Below are positions 1-8,767 of a stretch of 64,000 bases of DNA, one piece after another (the first letter of the stretch is position 1; each line of letters opens with the position of its first letter). The notes beneath the pieces were generated by a model, which saw only the letters and a program-made list of their open reading frames with translations, was not told where the DNA came from and made no database searches. The position numbers and the translations under genes are program-made. The DNA comes from DATKXU01 sp035528905 (GTDB taxonomy: Bacteria; Armatimonadota; UBA5829; DTJY01). The DNA is taken from contig DATKXU010000039.1 in the NCBI GenBank assembly GCA_035528905.1, positions 1 to 64,000 of the forward strand, in the 5' to 3' direction.

Positions 1-3000
1 CCGACCGCGCCGCCGTCGCCATCCGTATCCCCGAGAATCGAGTCATCCTTCAATGAGGTGAAGATCACCGGCGCTTCAGGCGTGCCGAGAATACTCAGGG
101 AGCCATACACCATGACGCTGGCCTTCTGGACGTTTCCGCCGACCTTTATGACGACCCCGGGCATGATGGTGAGCGATCTGCCCGTTGTGATCACCACATC
201 CCAGCCGTCCCGGCTCCAGAAGATGTAAGGGATCCCCACGAGATCCAACACACCGTCCGCCATCTGCGCGGCGGGACGCAGCCAAAGCCCGCTGAACTGG
301 TTGCCCCGCAGTTGCAGGCCCGTCAGGGTCGGCTGGGCTCCCAGCGTGAAGCAGATCGGAAAGACGTTTTGCTCGAAGCGGCAGTTCCTGACCGGAATCC
401 CCTTCTGGCGACATTCGAGGGCGCCGCGCTCCTGTCCCCCATCCCATCCGCCATACTTGAAGAGACAATGCTCCAGGACGCGCACAGAACCGGACGCACC
501 GGCGAGGTACACCGTCCCCCAGTCGCCTGCCGCGGGCTGGGTTGCACTCCCGTCACCGTTCGTGTCTCCCCAAACCGAATCGTCCCTTATGGAGGTAAAG
601 ACGATGGGCTTGTCCGCAGTGCCTACAGCATTGAATGACCCGTAAACCCACAGCGAGCAGTTGTTGTAATTTCGCCCGCCTTTGCCAAACTTGAGGACGG
701 CGCCGGGCTCGACGGTCACTGTAACTCCCAACTCGACTGTCGTGTCATCCACAACCACCCAAGCGTGCCCTGGAATCGCCACCAGCGTCATGTCCTCCGA
801 TATCGTGCCGGACAGCTCGAACCCCCCGGTCACGAAGCTGTGCAACCGCCCCTGGTTGTCGTCCATAACTGAGTTTCCGGCACGGTCGCTGCAGAGCAGC
901 TTGAAATAGTAAATGGTGGTCCGCTTCAGGCCGCCCAGGGTCACCAAGTGGTTCGTTCGATATCTCGCGTCGTAATACTGGAGTCCCAGCTCCGCTGTCA
1001 GGCCGTAGGAGATGCGGCCATCGGTCGGCTCGTCCGTGTCCCATGCAAGAGTCACCGAATTCGGCGTGGCAGCCACTACGCGGATGTCTCGAATCTGCGG
1101 CGGCAACCCATCTACGTAAGCAGTTTCCCTGAAAGTCTCCTTCCCATTCGAGTACTCAGCCGTAATCAGGTCCAGAGGCGCGACCTGCAGCGTACCATCA
1201 GGCCTCGGCCCACCGGCCGCCAGCAGTATCCTTCCAGTAAAGGCAGCCGGATGCATGTTGTCCTTCGCGGCAAGCACCTTCTCCCCCCATGGTTCCAGGC
1301 CGCTCCGAACGAGGACCGGCGACAGCCTTCCCCGGCCGTGCTCCGCGTTCGCCTTACCATCGAATACAGCCACCCATGCGGTATCGCCCGGCCGGTATGC
1401 GCTTCGGTCAAGCGCAATCATACCGTGGATGCCTGTGACCGTAATGTCGTCTATGAACCAGCCATCCTGATCCGCGACGTCCACTGCGGCATCCGATTCC
1501 ATACGGAATCGCAGGATTATCCTCCTGCCGCCGTAATCCGCCAGGTCGAAAATGACCTTCTCCCAAGCGATGTCACCGCTCCATCCAGAGGCACGAGGCG
1601 TCGGGCAGGTCGCCCCCAGTCTTCCGTAGGGCGTGCCCTGGATCATATCGCCCTGGGACAACTCCTGCCAGTAAAGCCCGCCGTCCACAGAGATCTGCAC
1701 GAATCCGCCATCATAATTCCGCTCCGAGAGTATCCGATGCCAGAAAGTCAACTGCGGAATCGCCACTTGGGCCAGGTCAATCTCCGGAGTGTCCAGGACG
1801 GAAGCGGAGGCGAACCCGGCATCGTCCGCGTGCCAACTGTAGTGTTTGCTGTGGGAGTCGGCCCTAGATCGCTCCCAAGGCTGTACACGGCCGGTCAACA
1901 CCTCCGAGCGCCACTTGCCCATTGCCGCCGGGCCGCCGGGCTCCACATCGTCGAAGAAAGCGCCGGTCGCCCATCTAGTGTGGAATGCCATCACTGCCGT
2001 GCAAAGCCGCGAGGTGTTCCCGGCCTCGTCCGTGCTGCTGATGGCGTAATAGTACGTACAATCCGGCGATAGGTTCGTTATCCTGAGGGCATGCGAAGTG
2101 GTGAATACACTGTGGGCGACTGTGAAACCGAGCGCAGGTGTCGGACCGTATTCGACTATGCCATCAGCGGGCTCGTCGGTATCCCAGCACACCACGACCG
2201 AGGTGTCGCGAACGGCATCCACGCGAACTCCGGAGAGCAGCGGCGGCACATCATCCACAAACGCCGTCGCGCGCACTTCCGCCGTGCCGCCGGAACCGTC
2301 GTTCTCGTCCACATACACGGCGACCAGCGTATCCCCATGCTTCACCTGGAGAATGCCATCGGCGGCTGGAGGTTGTGCGGAGAGCTGGAACCGGCCGAAG
2401 AAAGTGCCGCTGTTCGTTCCCGCCTCCTGCAAGAGAATCGCTTCACCTGCCGGCTCCGTGTCGCTCGAAACCCGCACGGTGACGATGTCTGGCCTCGCAT
2501 GATCGGCATTCAAGTCGTAGTCCGACACGCGGAGTCTGGGCGAGGCGGACGACTGATACTTGGGCGCGTCGAAGCCGAGGATGCCCTTCGACAGGACGTT
2601 GTGGAGCGTGACCTCCGGATCGCCGAACAGGTTCAACTCCATGTAGCACCAACGCACCGCAGGTTGGTCCAGCATGCCGATGAGATCCTCTTTGGCATCC
2701 TGATGGGCCGCGCCGAGCTTCGCCAGCGACGGCTCATCCCGTCCCTCGACAAACACCGCGTCGAAGAACTCATAGTCGAAGTAGTGCGACGGGCCGGCAG
2801 TTGCTTCACCTGGGCTGTACCAGCCGAAGCGGGAGTTGAAGACGGCTGCGAACGCGGCATTCCCGACGGTGACAAACCGCTCGCCGATGCAGTCTCCAGT
2901 CCCCGAAGTCGCCGTGTCGAAAGCGCCAGCATAGCACCCCTGGCTGTAAACGAAGAATGGATGCTGATTCGTCAGAGCCATCACATCGGGCACTTCCAAC

Positions 3001-4337
3001 CCCAGCGCGAAGGTCTCGCTGCTGTGGCCCAGGTGGTTCACAGTGTGCGGTGAGGCGTTCAGCGCGCGCATGACGCTCTCCCGCGAAAAGCTGTTCGTGC
3101 GCTCGTACAGGCGAACGTGCGTATAGCCCGACGGCATTGCTGATGCAATAGACTCCTTGGAGTCGGAGCCGTACGTCAAGTTATCCAACTGCTCGCCAGC
3201 CCAGACCATGGCAGCGATATTCGGGCCGGCATCTCTCTCATATGCAACGCTCTTACGCACGAAGTTCTGCGCTTCCAGGGCGGTGCCGACGGGTGCTCGT
3301 CCCACCAGAACCTCCGCCAGCAGATCCACTTCACCGCCGCCCGGTCCGTCGGTCCGCTCGCCGTAGATTTCGTCCCCATCGCCGTTCCAGTTGCCATCCA
3401 GCGCGGCATAGTACAAGTCGCACGGCATATTCTCGTCCAGATAGCCTCCCACTTCGCCGTGGACTCCCCGCGCCGGGACAATCTCGTCGTCACCGCCCAG
3501 AAGCACGTACTCCGTGCCCAGGTTGAGGTAGCACTCCCTGATGTAATTCCGAATCTTCTCCTGAAGGTCGGCTCCGACGCCATCAGCCTGGATGTCTTCG
3601 ACGGTAGCAGCGCGGCAAGTCAACCCCTTCTGCTCTTTCCACTCCAGCAGCGGAGCGAAGCACGGCAGCAGCTCCGATGAAGTGATCAGCAGATAACGGG
3701 CGCTCCCCTGCCCGCTCGGGGCGGCAGGATATGTGCTGAGCGCCTCCGGGTTGTCAACCGTCATACGCTTTTGCAGGGCCTTTACCTGCCGGCGCTCGAA
3801 GAGGGAAAGCTCTGCCTTCTTCGTCTCGATGACAAGGTCAAATGCGGCGTGAAACACAATCTTGCCGGACGACGGAGTGTATTGCAGCGGATACAGGCTG
3901 ACGATCAAGATGCGATGTCCGCGCAGCGACTGCTCGCACACGATGCGGATGGGCGTTCGTGGGAATGGCTCAGACGACCGGTAAATCGCCTCATTGCGCA
4001 CATCCGGCGAAGCGGGAAGCAGGCCGATGGGCTGCACCGGCCTCCCGTGCTCGATGTCGAACCGCCCCAGGAGCACCGTGCTCTTCTCGACATCGAGGTA
4101 CACGCGATCCGGCGCCTGGCCGTAGGGCAGAAGAATGCGTGCAGTGGCCGCAGGAAGAACCGGCTCGCCGGGAGAACCCAGTGACCTCAGGCCGCGTATG
4201 GCGACGCGGTGCCCCCTGCCTCCGCGTGTGATCTCCGGAGGCTCGAACCGATACGGGACTCGCAGCACATCGGCTCGGGCGCTATATCCCAGAGCGACCA
4301 GCGCCACGGCGAAGAAGACCAGTACGTTTCTTCTCAT
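1..4337 (-). CDS. Secreted C25 (gingipain-like) cysteine peptidase with FN3-like and beta-helix domains, 3' end outside window
   Basis: One uninterrupted frame runs from ATG 4337 to the window edge (1445 codons, no stop), so the C-terminus is missing. Residues 1-22 form a Sec signal peptide (MRRNVLVFFAVALVAL, cleavage near SARA-D). A peptidase C25 core follows: a GGDDEIVP motif, a GDGDEIYGERTDG segment, the catalytic His438 in NHLGHSSET and Cys468 in YSQGCYAGAF, 30 residues apart as in gingipains. Two fibronectin-III-like domains come later (VVVCWDTDEPADG and VTLAWDTDEPTDG), with a jelly-roll region between them (FVQISVDGGLYWQEL). The visible end is a parallel beta-helix type repeat, FTS(I/L)(R/K)DDS followed by GDT(N/D)GDG, seen twice about 185 residues apart. 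It is likely exported and proteolytic; substrate unknown. A terminator lies just upstream, so it probably has its own promoter. Confidence 0.88.
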   Translation of the reverse strand, partial: MRRNVLVFFAVALVALGYSARADVLRVPYRFEPPEITRGGRGHRVAIRGLRSLGSPGEPVLPAATARILLPYGQAPDRVYLDVEKSTVLLGRFDIEHGRPVQPIGLLPASPDVRNEAIYRSSEPFPRTPIRIVCEQSLRGHRILIVSLYPLQYTPSSGKIVFHAAFDLVIETKKAELSLFERRQVKALQKRMTVDNPEALSTYPAAPSGQGSARYLLITSSELLPCFAPLLEWKEQKGLTCRAATVEDIQADGVGADLQEKIRNYIRECYLNLGTEYVLLGGDDEIVPARGVHGEVGGYLDENMPCDLYYAALDGNWNGDGDEIYGERTDGPGGGEVDLLAEVLVGRAPVGTALEAQNFVRKSVAYERDAGPNIAAMVWAGEQLDNLTYGSDSKESIASAMPSGYTHVRLYERTNSFSRESVMRALNASPHTVNHLGHSSETFALGLEVPDVMALTNQHPFFVYSQGCYAGAFDTATSGTGDCIGERFVTVGNAAFAAVFNSRFGWYSPGEATAGPSHYFDYEFFDAVFVEGRDEPSLAKLGAAHQDAKEDLIGMLDQPAVRWCYMELNLFGDPEVTLHNVLSKGILGFDAPKYQSSASPRLRVSDYDLNADHARPDIVTVRVSSDTEPAGEAILLQEAGTNSGTFFGRFQLSAQPPAADGILQVKHGDTLVAVYVDENDGSGGTAEVRATAFVDDVPPLLSGVRVDAVRDTSVVVCWDTDEPADGIVEYGPTPALGFTVAHSVFTTSHALRITNLSPDCTYYYAISSTDEAGNTSRLCTAVMAFHTRWATGAFFDDVEPGGPAAMGKWRSEVLTGRVQPWERSRADSHSKHYSWHADDAGFASASVLDTPEIDLAQVAIPQLTFWHRILSERNYDGGFVQISVDGGLYWQELSQGDMIQGTPYGRLGATCPTPRASGWSGDIAWEKVIFDLADYGGRRIILRFRMESDAAVDVADQDGWFIDDITVTGIHGMIALDRSAYRPGDTAWVAVFDGKANAEHGRGRLSPVLVRSGLEPWGEKVLAAKDNMHPAAFTGRILLAAGGPRPDGTLQVAPLDLITAEYSNGKETFRETAYVDGLPPQIRDIRVVAATPNSVTLAWDTDEPTDGRISYGLTAELGLQYYDARYRTNHLVTLGGLKRTTIYYFKLLCSDRAGNSVMDDNQGRLHSFVTGGFELSGTISEDMTLVAIPGHAWVVVDDTTVELGVTVTVEPGAVLKFGKGGRNYNNCSLWVYGSFNAVGTADKPIVFTSIRDDSVWGDTNGDGSATQPAAGDWGTVYLAGASGSVRVLEHCLFKYGGWDGGQERGALECRQKGIPVRNCRFEQNVFPICFTLGAQPTLTGLQLRGNQFSGLWLRPAAQMADGVLDLVGIPYIFWSRDGWDVVITTGRSLTIMPGVVIKVGGNVQKASVMVYGSLSILGTPEAPVIFTSLKDDSILGDTDGDGGAV

Positions 4338-4383
4338 GCGGGCGTTCCCCATCCCAGCCCTTTTCGAATACCGGGAAAAGCGG

Positions 4384-4424
4384 CAAACAAAAAGTCCGGC
4401 CGCCATAATCAGCGCACGCCGGAC
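4384..4424 (-). terminator. Rho-independent terminator after folE2 operon
   Basis: On the minus strand a perfect 7-bp stem GTCCGGC/GCCGGAC (4418-4424 with 4394-4400) is followed directly by TTTTTGTTTG. It lies 34 bases after the folE2 stop and before the C25 peptidase start, and separates the two transcription units. Confidence 0.8.
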
Positions 4425-4457
4425 ACACGAGTATTATAGCCTCTTTCGGAACGAGTG

Positions 4458-5294
4458 TCAATATGCGGACGAAGAGGACACGCGCTTTGCCGGCGCCAAC
4501 GTCTCCTGGTCGTAGGCAAATGCATTGTGCTGGTGGATGGATTCCTCGGCCTCGCACTCGACCTCAAACCACCGCAGCCGCGGGTCAGCTCGCAGAGCGA
4601 GGACGCAGTCGCGCACTACGTCCTCTACAAACTTCGGGTTGCGGAATGCCTGCTCGGTGACAAATTTCTCGTCCTCGCGCTTCAGGAGCGGGTAGACCTG
4701 AGCGCTGCCCTGGCTCTCAAGCACGCGCACGAGCTCCTCTATCCAGACGAACCTGCCGGGCACAAACCGCACGCGCGCTCGAATAGTCGCCCGCTGGTTG
4801 TGCGCGCCAATCGCGGCAATCTCCTTGCTGCACGGACAAACCGTGTTTATCGGAACATCCACGCCAAGCTTGAAGTCAAAGCTCCCACCGTCTAGGCCGC
4901 CGGAGAACAAGGCCGAATATCCCAAAACGCCGGTCAATTCCGACACAGGCCCCTTCTTCTCGATGAAATACTTGAACCTGATGTCCACGTGTGCCATCTC
5001 AGCCCTCAGAACGGTCTTCGTCTGCTGCAGGATCATCCTGACCTCGGACCCAGATACCGGACGATTCCGCCATTCCTCTAGAATCTCGATGAACCTGCTC
5101 ATGTGGGCGCCTTTGAAGTAGTGCGGCAGGTCGGCTGTGAGAGACACCGTAGCCAGCACCGTCTGGTGGCCGTCCTCCATCGCCTTTATCTGGAAGGGCA
5201 GCTCCACACCCTTGACGCCTACTCTCTGCAAGCGAACCCGCCTGCGATCGGCCCGGTTTTGTGTATCTGCCAGAGCCCGCTGCTGCCTATTCAC
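4458..5294 (-). CDS. folE2: GTP cyclohydrolase FolE2 (type IB)
   Basis: Converts GTP to 7,8-dihydroneopterin triphosphate, the first step of tetrahydrofolate and of 7-deazaguanine (queuosine) synthesis; cytosolic. The family hallmark is clear: NTVCPCSKEIAAIGAHNQRA at about residues 150-170, carrying the metal/active-site Cys and His, plus VGVKGVELPF near the N-terminus. I chose GTG 5294 (278 aa) because AGGAGA sits 6 bases upstream; an in-frame ATG at 5309 would add five residues. The start overlaps the HAD gene stop by 8 bases, so the two are translationally coupled. It is the last gene of the Nudix/eIF2B-PHP-HAD-folE2 operon. FolE2 is the metal-promiscuous isozyme used instead of zinc-dependent FolE. 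Family assignment is secure. Confidence 0.95.
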   Translation of the reverse strand: MNRQQRALADTQNRADRRRVRLQRVGVKGVELPFQIKAMEDGHQTVLATVSLTADLPHYFKGAHMSRFIEILEEWRNRPVSGSEVRMILQQTKTVLRAEMAHVDIRFKYFIEKKGPVSELTGVLGYSALFSGGLDGGSFDFKLGVDVPINTVCPCSKEIAAIGAHNQRATIRARVRFVPGRFVWIEELVRVLESQGSAQVYPLLKREDEKFVTEQAFRNPKFVEDVVRDCVLALRADPRLRWFEVECEAEESIHQHNAFAYDQETLAPAKRVSSSSAY

Positions 5295-5736
5295 TGCAGA
5301 TCTCCTCATGACGTGCCTTCGCTCTCGGGCGCACCCTCAACAGGTCCGCGAACTCCTCCTCCATCTCGGGAATCGGAAGCGCATGTGCGGCGAGGCATTG
5401 TGTCCGCTGCTGGATGGCCCAACAGTTGGCCTCCTCATCGTCAAACATCAACTGGACATTCGCCTCCGTGACGGCCTTTACCTTCCACTCGGGCATCGTA
5501 CCCGGCCAGTCAATCGGCTTCATGACCAGATCGTGATACCGGATGCGCAGCGACTTGAGGAACTCCTCCGTCTCCTGCCTTCTGCCTGTGTCTCGGCCCG
5601 TGATGATGAAGACGTAGTCGTCGTCGGCAATCAATGCGTCAATGAGCCGCTTGAAGCGCTTCGGCGCCTGGGTGATCGTGCCGTCTATATCAATCCCGAA
5701 TCGCAAACGGTGGATGACCGGCTGTTTTGCTTTCAT
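5287..5736 (-). CDS. Small HAD-superfamily phosphatase
   Basis: A 149-residue HAD-fold protein. Motif I is FGIDIDGTIT at about residues 13-22 (nucleophile and acid Asp), motif II is the Thr in FIITGRDTG, and the acidic motif FDDEEAN is near residue 100. No large cap domain is present, so substrates may be small or phosphorylated macromolecules. The start has GGGAGG 5 bases upstream. It sits 24 bases after the PHP gene and overlaps folE2. Placement before folE2 makes a role in nucleotide or pterin dephosphorylation tempting, because dihydroneopterin triphosphate must lose its phosphates, but that is inference. Confidence 0.8.
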   Translation of the reverse strand: MKAKQPVIHRLRFGIDIDGTITQAPKRFKRLIDALIADDDYVFIITGRDTGRRQETEEFLKSLRIRYHDLVMKPIDWPGTMPEWKVKAVTEANVQLMFDDEEANCWAIQQRTQCLAAHALPIPEMEEEFADLLRVRPRAKARHEEICSE

Positions 5737-5760
5737 CTCTGCCTCCCACGCGGAATTGGG

Positions 5761-7158
5761 CTAAGCCCGAAGCATGCTGAGAACCAATGCGGGCGTGGCG
5801 CGACCGGCGAGCTCCGCCAGCCGAATCCGCGTCTCAGCAGACGGAACGGGCACGCGCCCCACGTCGGCATAGAACTTGTTCCTCGCGGCAGCATCGCCTC
5901 CGAAAGCGGCCTGCGAGCCCTCGCTGAAGTATCCGAAATCGGCGTATCTCGCGAGCAGCGTATGCCCGTAGAATATCCGCGCGCCTTCCACAAAATCATT
6001 CACATAGGGCAGCAGCTCGGGAGCGGAGAATTTGTCCACAAACGGCAGCCCCGCCTTGTTCATCTCCGTGCCGACCGAGATCGGCATGTCGAACTTCCCA
6101 GCCGCCTCGACTACCTCCCGGAGCTTCCTTGTCTTCAGGGCCTTCTCGTCCGGATTCTTGATATTCCAATTTCGATCGGGGATGATGTTGAGAGCAATCA
6201 CACCCTTCTCCCTGAGAAGCTTCAGAAAGGCATCGGTGTCCTCCTCGCCTGGATTCGTCCCGTCCAGCCAGGCGATCATCGGGAATGCACACATGGAGCA
6301 GATCATCTCGATTGCATCCTCGATTGTCGGAAAACTTCCGCTGTCCGGTGAGACGTATCCTATGCCGCCGAACTTCATCAGCTTCGAGCGTATCTTCTCA
6401 TGGAACTTGGGCGTATCCGCGATCAGGGCTCCCACTTCGGCCTGAGGAATCTCCAGCTTGTCAGACCAGAAAGCCGCGACGCGATGCACATCGCCGCCGA
6501 ATATCTGACGGGCCCTCCGATCGTAAGCCGCAAGCAGATGGCGCTCGGTCGCGTTCCCGGAGGGGGTCAATGGAATAACGTCAGGTTCGTAGTCGAGCTG
6601 AACTTCGTCGAGGTACGCATTGACGCGAGCCATCAGCGCCATGTTCCTCGCATGCGCGGTCTCCGCCATGGACTTCAGAATATGCTCCGCGGCGCTCCCG
6701 GCAGGCGGACGCTTGAAGCACCCAGCCGCCATGAAGTAGGCGATCCCCGGCTCATTCGGGCTGCTCATGACCTTGTCCTCGAGCTCCTTGATGAAGACCC
6801 TGGTCTCCATGCCGGCGACAGTTTTCGACCCGAGCAACTCGCCTGCGGACAGGAACTCCTCCATGCCGTCGAGGACATCGAAATCCACGACGCCGGCGAC
6901 CTCAAGCCCGTACTTCCGGCCCTCCCATGCGATGCGGCTCGGCGACCAGTTGTTCGCGTTGAAGGAGAAAAAGGTGTGGTAGTGGAGATTGACCTCTTCC
7001 CTCGGCGCGGGCACTGCGATCTTGCCGGATCGAACCTGCGACGCGAGCTCCTCCAGAGCCGAACCACGCTCCTCCGGGTCGAAACTATTCAGCGCCTCCT
7101 CGAGGGCCGCTTGGTCTTCGTGATGGGACAAGGCAAGGCTACCCCTTTCTCGAAACAT
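5761..7158 (-). CDS. PHP-domain metal-dependent phosphoesterase-like protein
   Basis: A 465-residue soluble protein. Residues 57-66 read NLHYHTFFSF, the first PHP metal-binding motif (HxH); the following strand ends GVVDFDVLDG where many PHP proteins have a TDH motif, so the second motif is modified. Further conserved acidic and His residues are spread over the C-terminal half (SVGTEMNKAG, YGHTLLARYADFGY). The first 50 residues look helical and lack a signal peptide. The gene lies 45 bases after the Nudix-eIF2B gene and 24 bases before the HAD gene, within one operon. PHP proteins hydrolyse phosphomonoesters or phosphodiesters; the substrate cannot be read from sequence. The ATG start has only a weak ribosome site. 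Confidence 0.75.
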   Translation of the reverse strand: MFRERGSLALSHHEDQAALEEALNSFDPEERGSALEELASQVRSGKIAVPAPREEVNLHYHTFFSFNANNWSPSRIAWEGRKYGLEVAGVVDFDVLDGMEEFLSAGELLGSKTVAGMETRVFIKELEDKVMSSPNEPGIAYFMAAGCFKRPPAGSAAEHILKSMAETAHARNMALMARVNAYLDEVQLDYEPDVIPLTPSGNATERHLLAAYDRRARQIFGGDVHRVAAFWSDKLEIPQAEVGALIADTPKFHEKIRSKLMKFGGIGYVSPDSGSFPTIEDAIEMICSMCAFPMIAWLDGTNPGEEDTDAFLKLLREKGVIALNIIPDRNWNIKNPDEKALKTRKLREVVEAAGKFDMPISVGTEMNKAGLPFVDKFSAPELLPYVNDFVEGARIFYGHTLLARYADFGYFSEGSQAAFGGDAAARNKFYADVGRVPVPSAETRIRLAELAGRATPALVLSMLRA

Positions 7159-7203
7159 CCTACCTAATCACGAAGACAGCATACAACCTCAGCCCACAGC
7201 GGG

Positions 7204-8496
7204 TCAAGCCCCCGGAATGAGCTCGACCGACCCGAGCTCGGCCCGGATCTCGCTCAGCCTAGGCAGACTGAGCGCACCTTCCTCCGTGAAGACGGCGTCG
7301 AACAGGTCGAGAGGAGTCAGGTCGAATACGGCGCTTCCGGCCTGCGTCCCTTCCGTCTCGCCGAAGTCGGCAGGAGACTGCGGCTCCAGGAAGACGGGCC
7401 ACCCGGGAGGAGCAATCTTGAAAGTCTGGGCTATGGCATAAGCGGGGATTTTGCCATCATTCGCTGCGGTCACTGCTTGCAGGGTCCCGATCTTGTTCAG
7501 AACTGCATCCGCGCCGGTGATGGCGTCGCAGCCGACCAGGACGGCATCCGATTCTTCAACCGCCGACAGGATCTCGGCGTCAGGCACGGTGCGGACCTGC
7601 ACGCCTCGGCTTGACAGGTCCTCGGCCAATCGGACGCCTTCGTTCCTCGGGCCGGACTCCGCGACGGTAACCTGCTTCGCTCCCGTGCGCCAAGCGACGA
7701 TTGCGTCACGGACCGCCTCGCTGTAGCTCAGGGTGAACAGCCGCGTTTTGCCCTCAAGCGCATCAGCAGCCGAAGAGACGGACAGGTCTGTCGCGTCTTC
7801 CACTGCGCCGAGCAGCTCGGTCAGCAGCTCGTCGAACTCGAATTGGCCGCCCTCGCGTTCCACCGCGAGAAGAAGGCGCGCCGCCAGATTGGGAAAGACA
7901 CCCATTGCCGGCCTGCATGCGGCAAAAGCCCTCACAGCGCGGAGGAGTGCAGCTTGGTCTAGGCTTTGCCACTGAGCTTGTACAAATCCGCCCAGCGCAG
8001 CCAGGCCGCGGCGTGCAAGCTCCGTCGCGCCCTGATCCGTGTCGGCGGCAACGCGCGAAAGCCCGTGCCAGAAAGCCCTGTCCCCGAATGGCGGCCATAC
8101 TCGCCCCAGCGCGACATCCAGGCCGGGCACCGCGTTCAGCTTCCCGACTTCCTCAGGCGAAAACCAGCCCCACTCGGCAGCCTCCCAGTTTGTCTTGATG
8201 TCGGCACTGTCCTCCAGCTCGAACAGGAAAGGGAATACGAGCCACCGATGACCGGACTGTTCGTCATCCACCGGCAGCGGAATGCCGATGCCCGTCAGCC
8301 GCGTGTCCACATCTGCAAGGCCGGCCTCTTCCGCAAGCTCCTGACGCGCCTGGTTCAGCGGCAAACGCTCGATATAGCCGCTGAACGCCGCCCAGGCGCC
8401 GCGATAAGTCCTTACTCTTTCGCTCCGCCTGACAAGCGCGACTTTCTCGCCGGAGTACAGGAAGGCCGTTACAACCGGGATGCGCTCGGTTTGCAT
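7204..8496 (-). CDS. Nudix hydrolase fused to eIF2B-alpha-like / ribose-1,5-bisphosphate-isomerase-fold domain
   Basis: A 430-residue two-domain protein. Residues 1-140 are a Nudix domain: the box ends QELAEEAGL, keeping the Glu pair, but the loop between the leading Gly and this helix is about two residues short and the usual Arg is Gln. Residues 170-430 match the eIF2B-alpha / MtnA / R15P-isomerase fold: ESGPRNEGVRLAEDL, GCDAITGADAVLNKIGT and the late FDLTPLDLFDAVFTEEG. At the position where MtnA and R15P isomerase have their catalytic Cys (THC) this protein has TLS, so isomerase activity is doubtful. It heads the operon with PHP, HAD and folE2, which suggests processing of nucleotide or sugar-phosphate metabolites. 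RBS AGGGGGA precedes ATG 8496. Confidence 0.85.
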   Translation of the reverse strand: MQTERIPVVTAFLYSGEKVALVRRSERVRTYRGAWAAFSGYIERLPLNQARQELAEEAGLADVDTRLTGIGIPLPVDDEQSGHRWLVFPFLFELEDSADIKTNWEAAEWGWFSPEEVGKLNAVPGLDVALGRVWPPFGDRAFWHGLSRVAADTDQGATELARRGLAALGGFVQAQWQSLDQAALLRAVRAFAACRPAMGVFPNLAARLLLAVEREGGQFEFDELLTELLGAVEDATDLSVSSAADALEGKTRLFTLSYSEAVRDAIVAWRTGAKQVTVAESGPRNEGVRLAEDLSSRGVQVRTVPDAEILSAVEESDAVLVGCDAITGADAVLNKIGTLQAVTAANDGKIPAYAIAQTFKIAPPGWPVFLEPQSPADFGETEGTQAGSAVFDLTPLDLFDAVFTEEGALSLPRLSEIRAELGSVELIPGA

Positions 8497-8767
8497 GCAA
8501 GTCCCCCTAACCTTTTTCTATGAACGGATTCACGCTCAGGATCTTTCGCCTTTATCCTCGCCACATCCTTACCCAATTCCGTCTCGCACGTCACTTCCAG
8601 CCGGTAGTTGATATTCCGGCCAAACGCTTTGTATTCCTCCAAACGTGGAACCAGAATTTGCAGACAGGCCATGAAGGTTCTGCTTTGAAAGACGTCTAAT
8701 AATGTAGTGGTTGAGGCGCCCATGACGCGATGTAACTCGACCAATCTGATTGCCGGAGGTGTGTACT

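Noticed and set aside
948..3053. Long plus-strand open frames opposite the C25 peptidase
   Set aside because: They are G+C-rich antisense frames over a continuous, motif-bearing minus-strand gene and show no protein-family sequence.
4338..4457. Small gene between C25 peptidase and folE2
   Set aside because: The space is filled by the folE2 terminator and the peptidase leader; no frame has a start with ribosome site.
8469..8744. Possible small minus-strand gene (91 codons) overlapping the Nudix start
   Set aside because: No family match, it overlaps the Nudix coding start by 28 bases, and the segment is better explained as divergent promoter space.
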